From assembly GCA_903853515.1 (NCBI GenBank), contig CAINTU010000214.1, forward strand, positions 1-7,197: a stretch of 7,197 nt of DNA. Reading direction: 5' to 3'. Of the stretch, positions 6,432-7,197 are shown piece by piece. The position numbers were made by a program, and so were the translations under genes. Under the pieces are notes generated by a model. The model saw nothing but the letters and a program-made list of their open reading frames with translations, made no database searches and was not told the origin of the DNA. Source of the stretch: an uncultured Micrococcales bacterium (GTDB taxonomy: Bacteria; Actinomycetota; Actinomycetes; Actinomycetales; Microbacteriaceae). The first letter of the stretch is position 1, and every line of letters starts with the position of its first letter.

Positions 6432-6471
6432 AAGAGAAAAGGGACCGCCGAGAGGTGGCCCCTTTTCTCTT
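6432..6471 (+). terminator. intrinsic terminator of tRNA-Tyr
   Basis: AAGAGAAAAGGG (6432-6443) pairs perfectly with CCCTTTTCTCTT (6460-6471). After one A-C mismatch the stem continues with about five more pairs, including a G-T wobble, and is capped by a GAGA tetraloop of the GNRA type (6450-6453). The T-rich strand is part of the stem itself, so an RNA ending in a run of U would form as the hairpin closes. It starts 1 bp after the tRNA CCA end and separates the tRNA from hrpA. Because the stem is A-rich on one side and T-rich on the other, it could also work in the opposite direction. Confidence 0.8.
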
Positions 6472-6558
6472 GCGTCTAGCTCGGGGCCTTCAGCTTTATT
6501 TATAGGCAGGCATGCGGTTTGGGGCTTTATGAGCCAAATCACTCGTCGAATTGCCAAA

Positions 6559-6564
6559 TACCAT
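6559..6564 (+). promoter_or_regulatory. candidate -10 box for a leaderless hrpA transcript
   Basis: TACCAT fits TANNNT and ends 7 nt before the GTG start at 6572. There is no Shine-Dalgarno sequence before the GTG. A promoter is needed here because the tRNA terminator lies just upstream. Confidence 0.4.
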
Positions 6565-6571
6565 TGGTCTA

Positions 6572-7197
6572 GTGAGCACCCACCAAATCAGTTATCCGGC
6601 AGATCTGCCGGTTAGTGCTCTTCGCAGTGAGATTCTTGAGGCGATCAAGAGCAATCAGGTGGTTGTTATTGCTGGCGCGACGGGTTCGGGCAAAACCACC
6701 CAGATACCCAAAATGTGCCTCGAGTTGGGGCGCTCAAGCATCGCTCATACTCAGCCAAGACGCATCGCGGCTAGAGCTGTGGCCGAACGCATTGCCGAAG
6801 AACTAAAGACCGAACTCGGCGATCTTGTCGGCTATCAGGTTAGGTTCACCGATAAGTCGAGCGCAAAAACAAAAATCAAAGTGATGACCGATGGCATCTT
6901 GCTCAACGCAATGCAGCGAAACAAAAAGCTCGAACAATACGACACCATCATCATCGACGAGGCTCACGAACGAAGCCTCAACATCGATTTCTTGCTGGGC
7001 TATCTGAAACAAATCTTGCCAAAGCGTCCAGATCTAAAAGTCATCATCACGTCAGCAACTATCGACCCTGGGTCATTCAGCAAGTTTTTCAATGATGCGC
7101 CAATCATCGAAGCATCTGGGCGCACGTTCCCGATAGAGATTCGCTATCGCCCGATCAATCAAGACGAAGAAGAAAACCCAGACCCCGACGCCGTCAC
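6572..7197 (+). CDS. hrpA: ATP-dependent RNA helicase HrpA, DEAH-box (5' part)
   Basis: This is the N-terminal 208 residues of a DEAH/RHA helicase; the rest lies beyond the window. Visible motifs in order are Walker A GATGSGKT (35-42), motif Ia TQPRRIAA (60-67), the VGYQVRF block (86-92), motif Ib-like MTDGILL (105-111), DEAH (129-132) followed by ERSLNIDFLLGYL, motif III SAT (161-163) and the RTFPIEIRY segment (184-192). These orders and spacings match HrpA, which is much longer than HrpB relatives and acts in RNA metabolism and ribosome rescue in bacteria. Walker A has Ala at residue 36 where Glu is more usual (GETGSGKT). The GTG start gives the ISYPADLPVS entry typical of actinobacterial homologues. 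An in-frame TTG at 6551 is an alternative start. A 16-bp palindrome falls within codons 9-14. Confidence 0.92.
   Translation, partial: MSTHQISYPADLPVSALRSEILEAIKSNQVVVIAGATGSGKTTQIPKMCLELGRSSIAHTQPRRIAARAVAERIAEELKTELGDLVGYQVRFTDKSSAKTKIKVMTDGILLNAMQRNKKLEQYDTIIIDEAHERSLNIDFLLGYLKQILPKRPDLKVIITSATIDPGSFSKFFNDAPIIEASGRTFPIEIRYRPINQDEEENPDPDAV
6596..6611. repeat. 16-bp perfect palindrome inside the start of hrpA
   Basis: CCGGCAGATCTGCCGG is its own reverse complement. It encodes parts of the PADLPV segment of HrpA and starts 24 nt after the GTG. In RNA it could close a stem of about six pairs near the 5' end of a leaderless message. Confidence 0.7.

Noticed and set aside
6529..6615. 28-codon ATG frame before and overlapping hrpA, a possible leader peptide
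   Set aside because: It is in another frame and has no good ribosome-binding site or codon pattern suggesting attenuation, and the hrpA -10 candidate lies inside it, so the hrpA message would not contain its start.

Overview
The window looks like core chromosome of an actinobacterium, most likely a small-genome, moderate-GC member of the Microbacteriaceae such as the freshwater Rhodoluna/Aquiluna type. This is inferred from five things: the actinobacterial style of the MenG, FprA, YajQ and HrpA proteins; a grouping of MenG, polyprenyl synthase and FprA genes that I recall from Microbacteriaceae; GTG and TTG starts; TANNNT-type -10 boxes placed 6-7 nt before start codons; and GC that by eye is near half, low for the phylum. 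No search was run, so the taxon is a suggestion.

Layout. Positions 3-188 (+) hold the 3' end of a gene for a protein with one C-terminal membrane anchor. A plus-strand block follows (236-4581): demethylmenaquinone methyltransferase; a long-chain polyprenyl diphosphate synthase that begins directly after the methyltransferase stop codon in the same frame; an FprA-type NADPH-ferredoxin reductase; and an MFS transporter whose start overlaps the fprA stop by 8 bp. Converging on it are two minus-strand genes: yajQ (4606-5094) and, upstream of it, a LacI-family regulator gene (5121-6143). A 202-bp intergenic region (6144-6345) carries a perfect 14-bp palindrome with a central CpG, a good candidate for the LacI-family operator. 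Then come tRNA-Tyr(GTA) with encoded CCA (6346-6430), a strong hairpin terminator, and the 5' part of an HrpA-type DEAH helicase gene, which is cut by the window edge.

How the genes fit together. The polyprenyl synthase makes the isoprenoid tail of menaquinone and MenG performs the final ring methylation, so these two form a functional pair. FprA passes electrons between NADPH and a small iron-sulfur protein and may be co-transcribed. The transporter substrate and the LacI effector cannot be read from the sequence.

I found no mobile element, CRISPR array, phage gene or defence system. The observations most worth a second look are regulatory: TANNNT boxes suggesting leaderless transcripts for menG, yajQ and hrpA; the LacI palindrome; a 16-bp perfect palindrome inside the first codons of hrpA; the spacer-less, in-frame menG/synthase junction; and a 16-bp-period repeat at the convergent gene ends.
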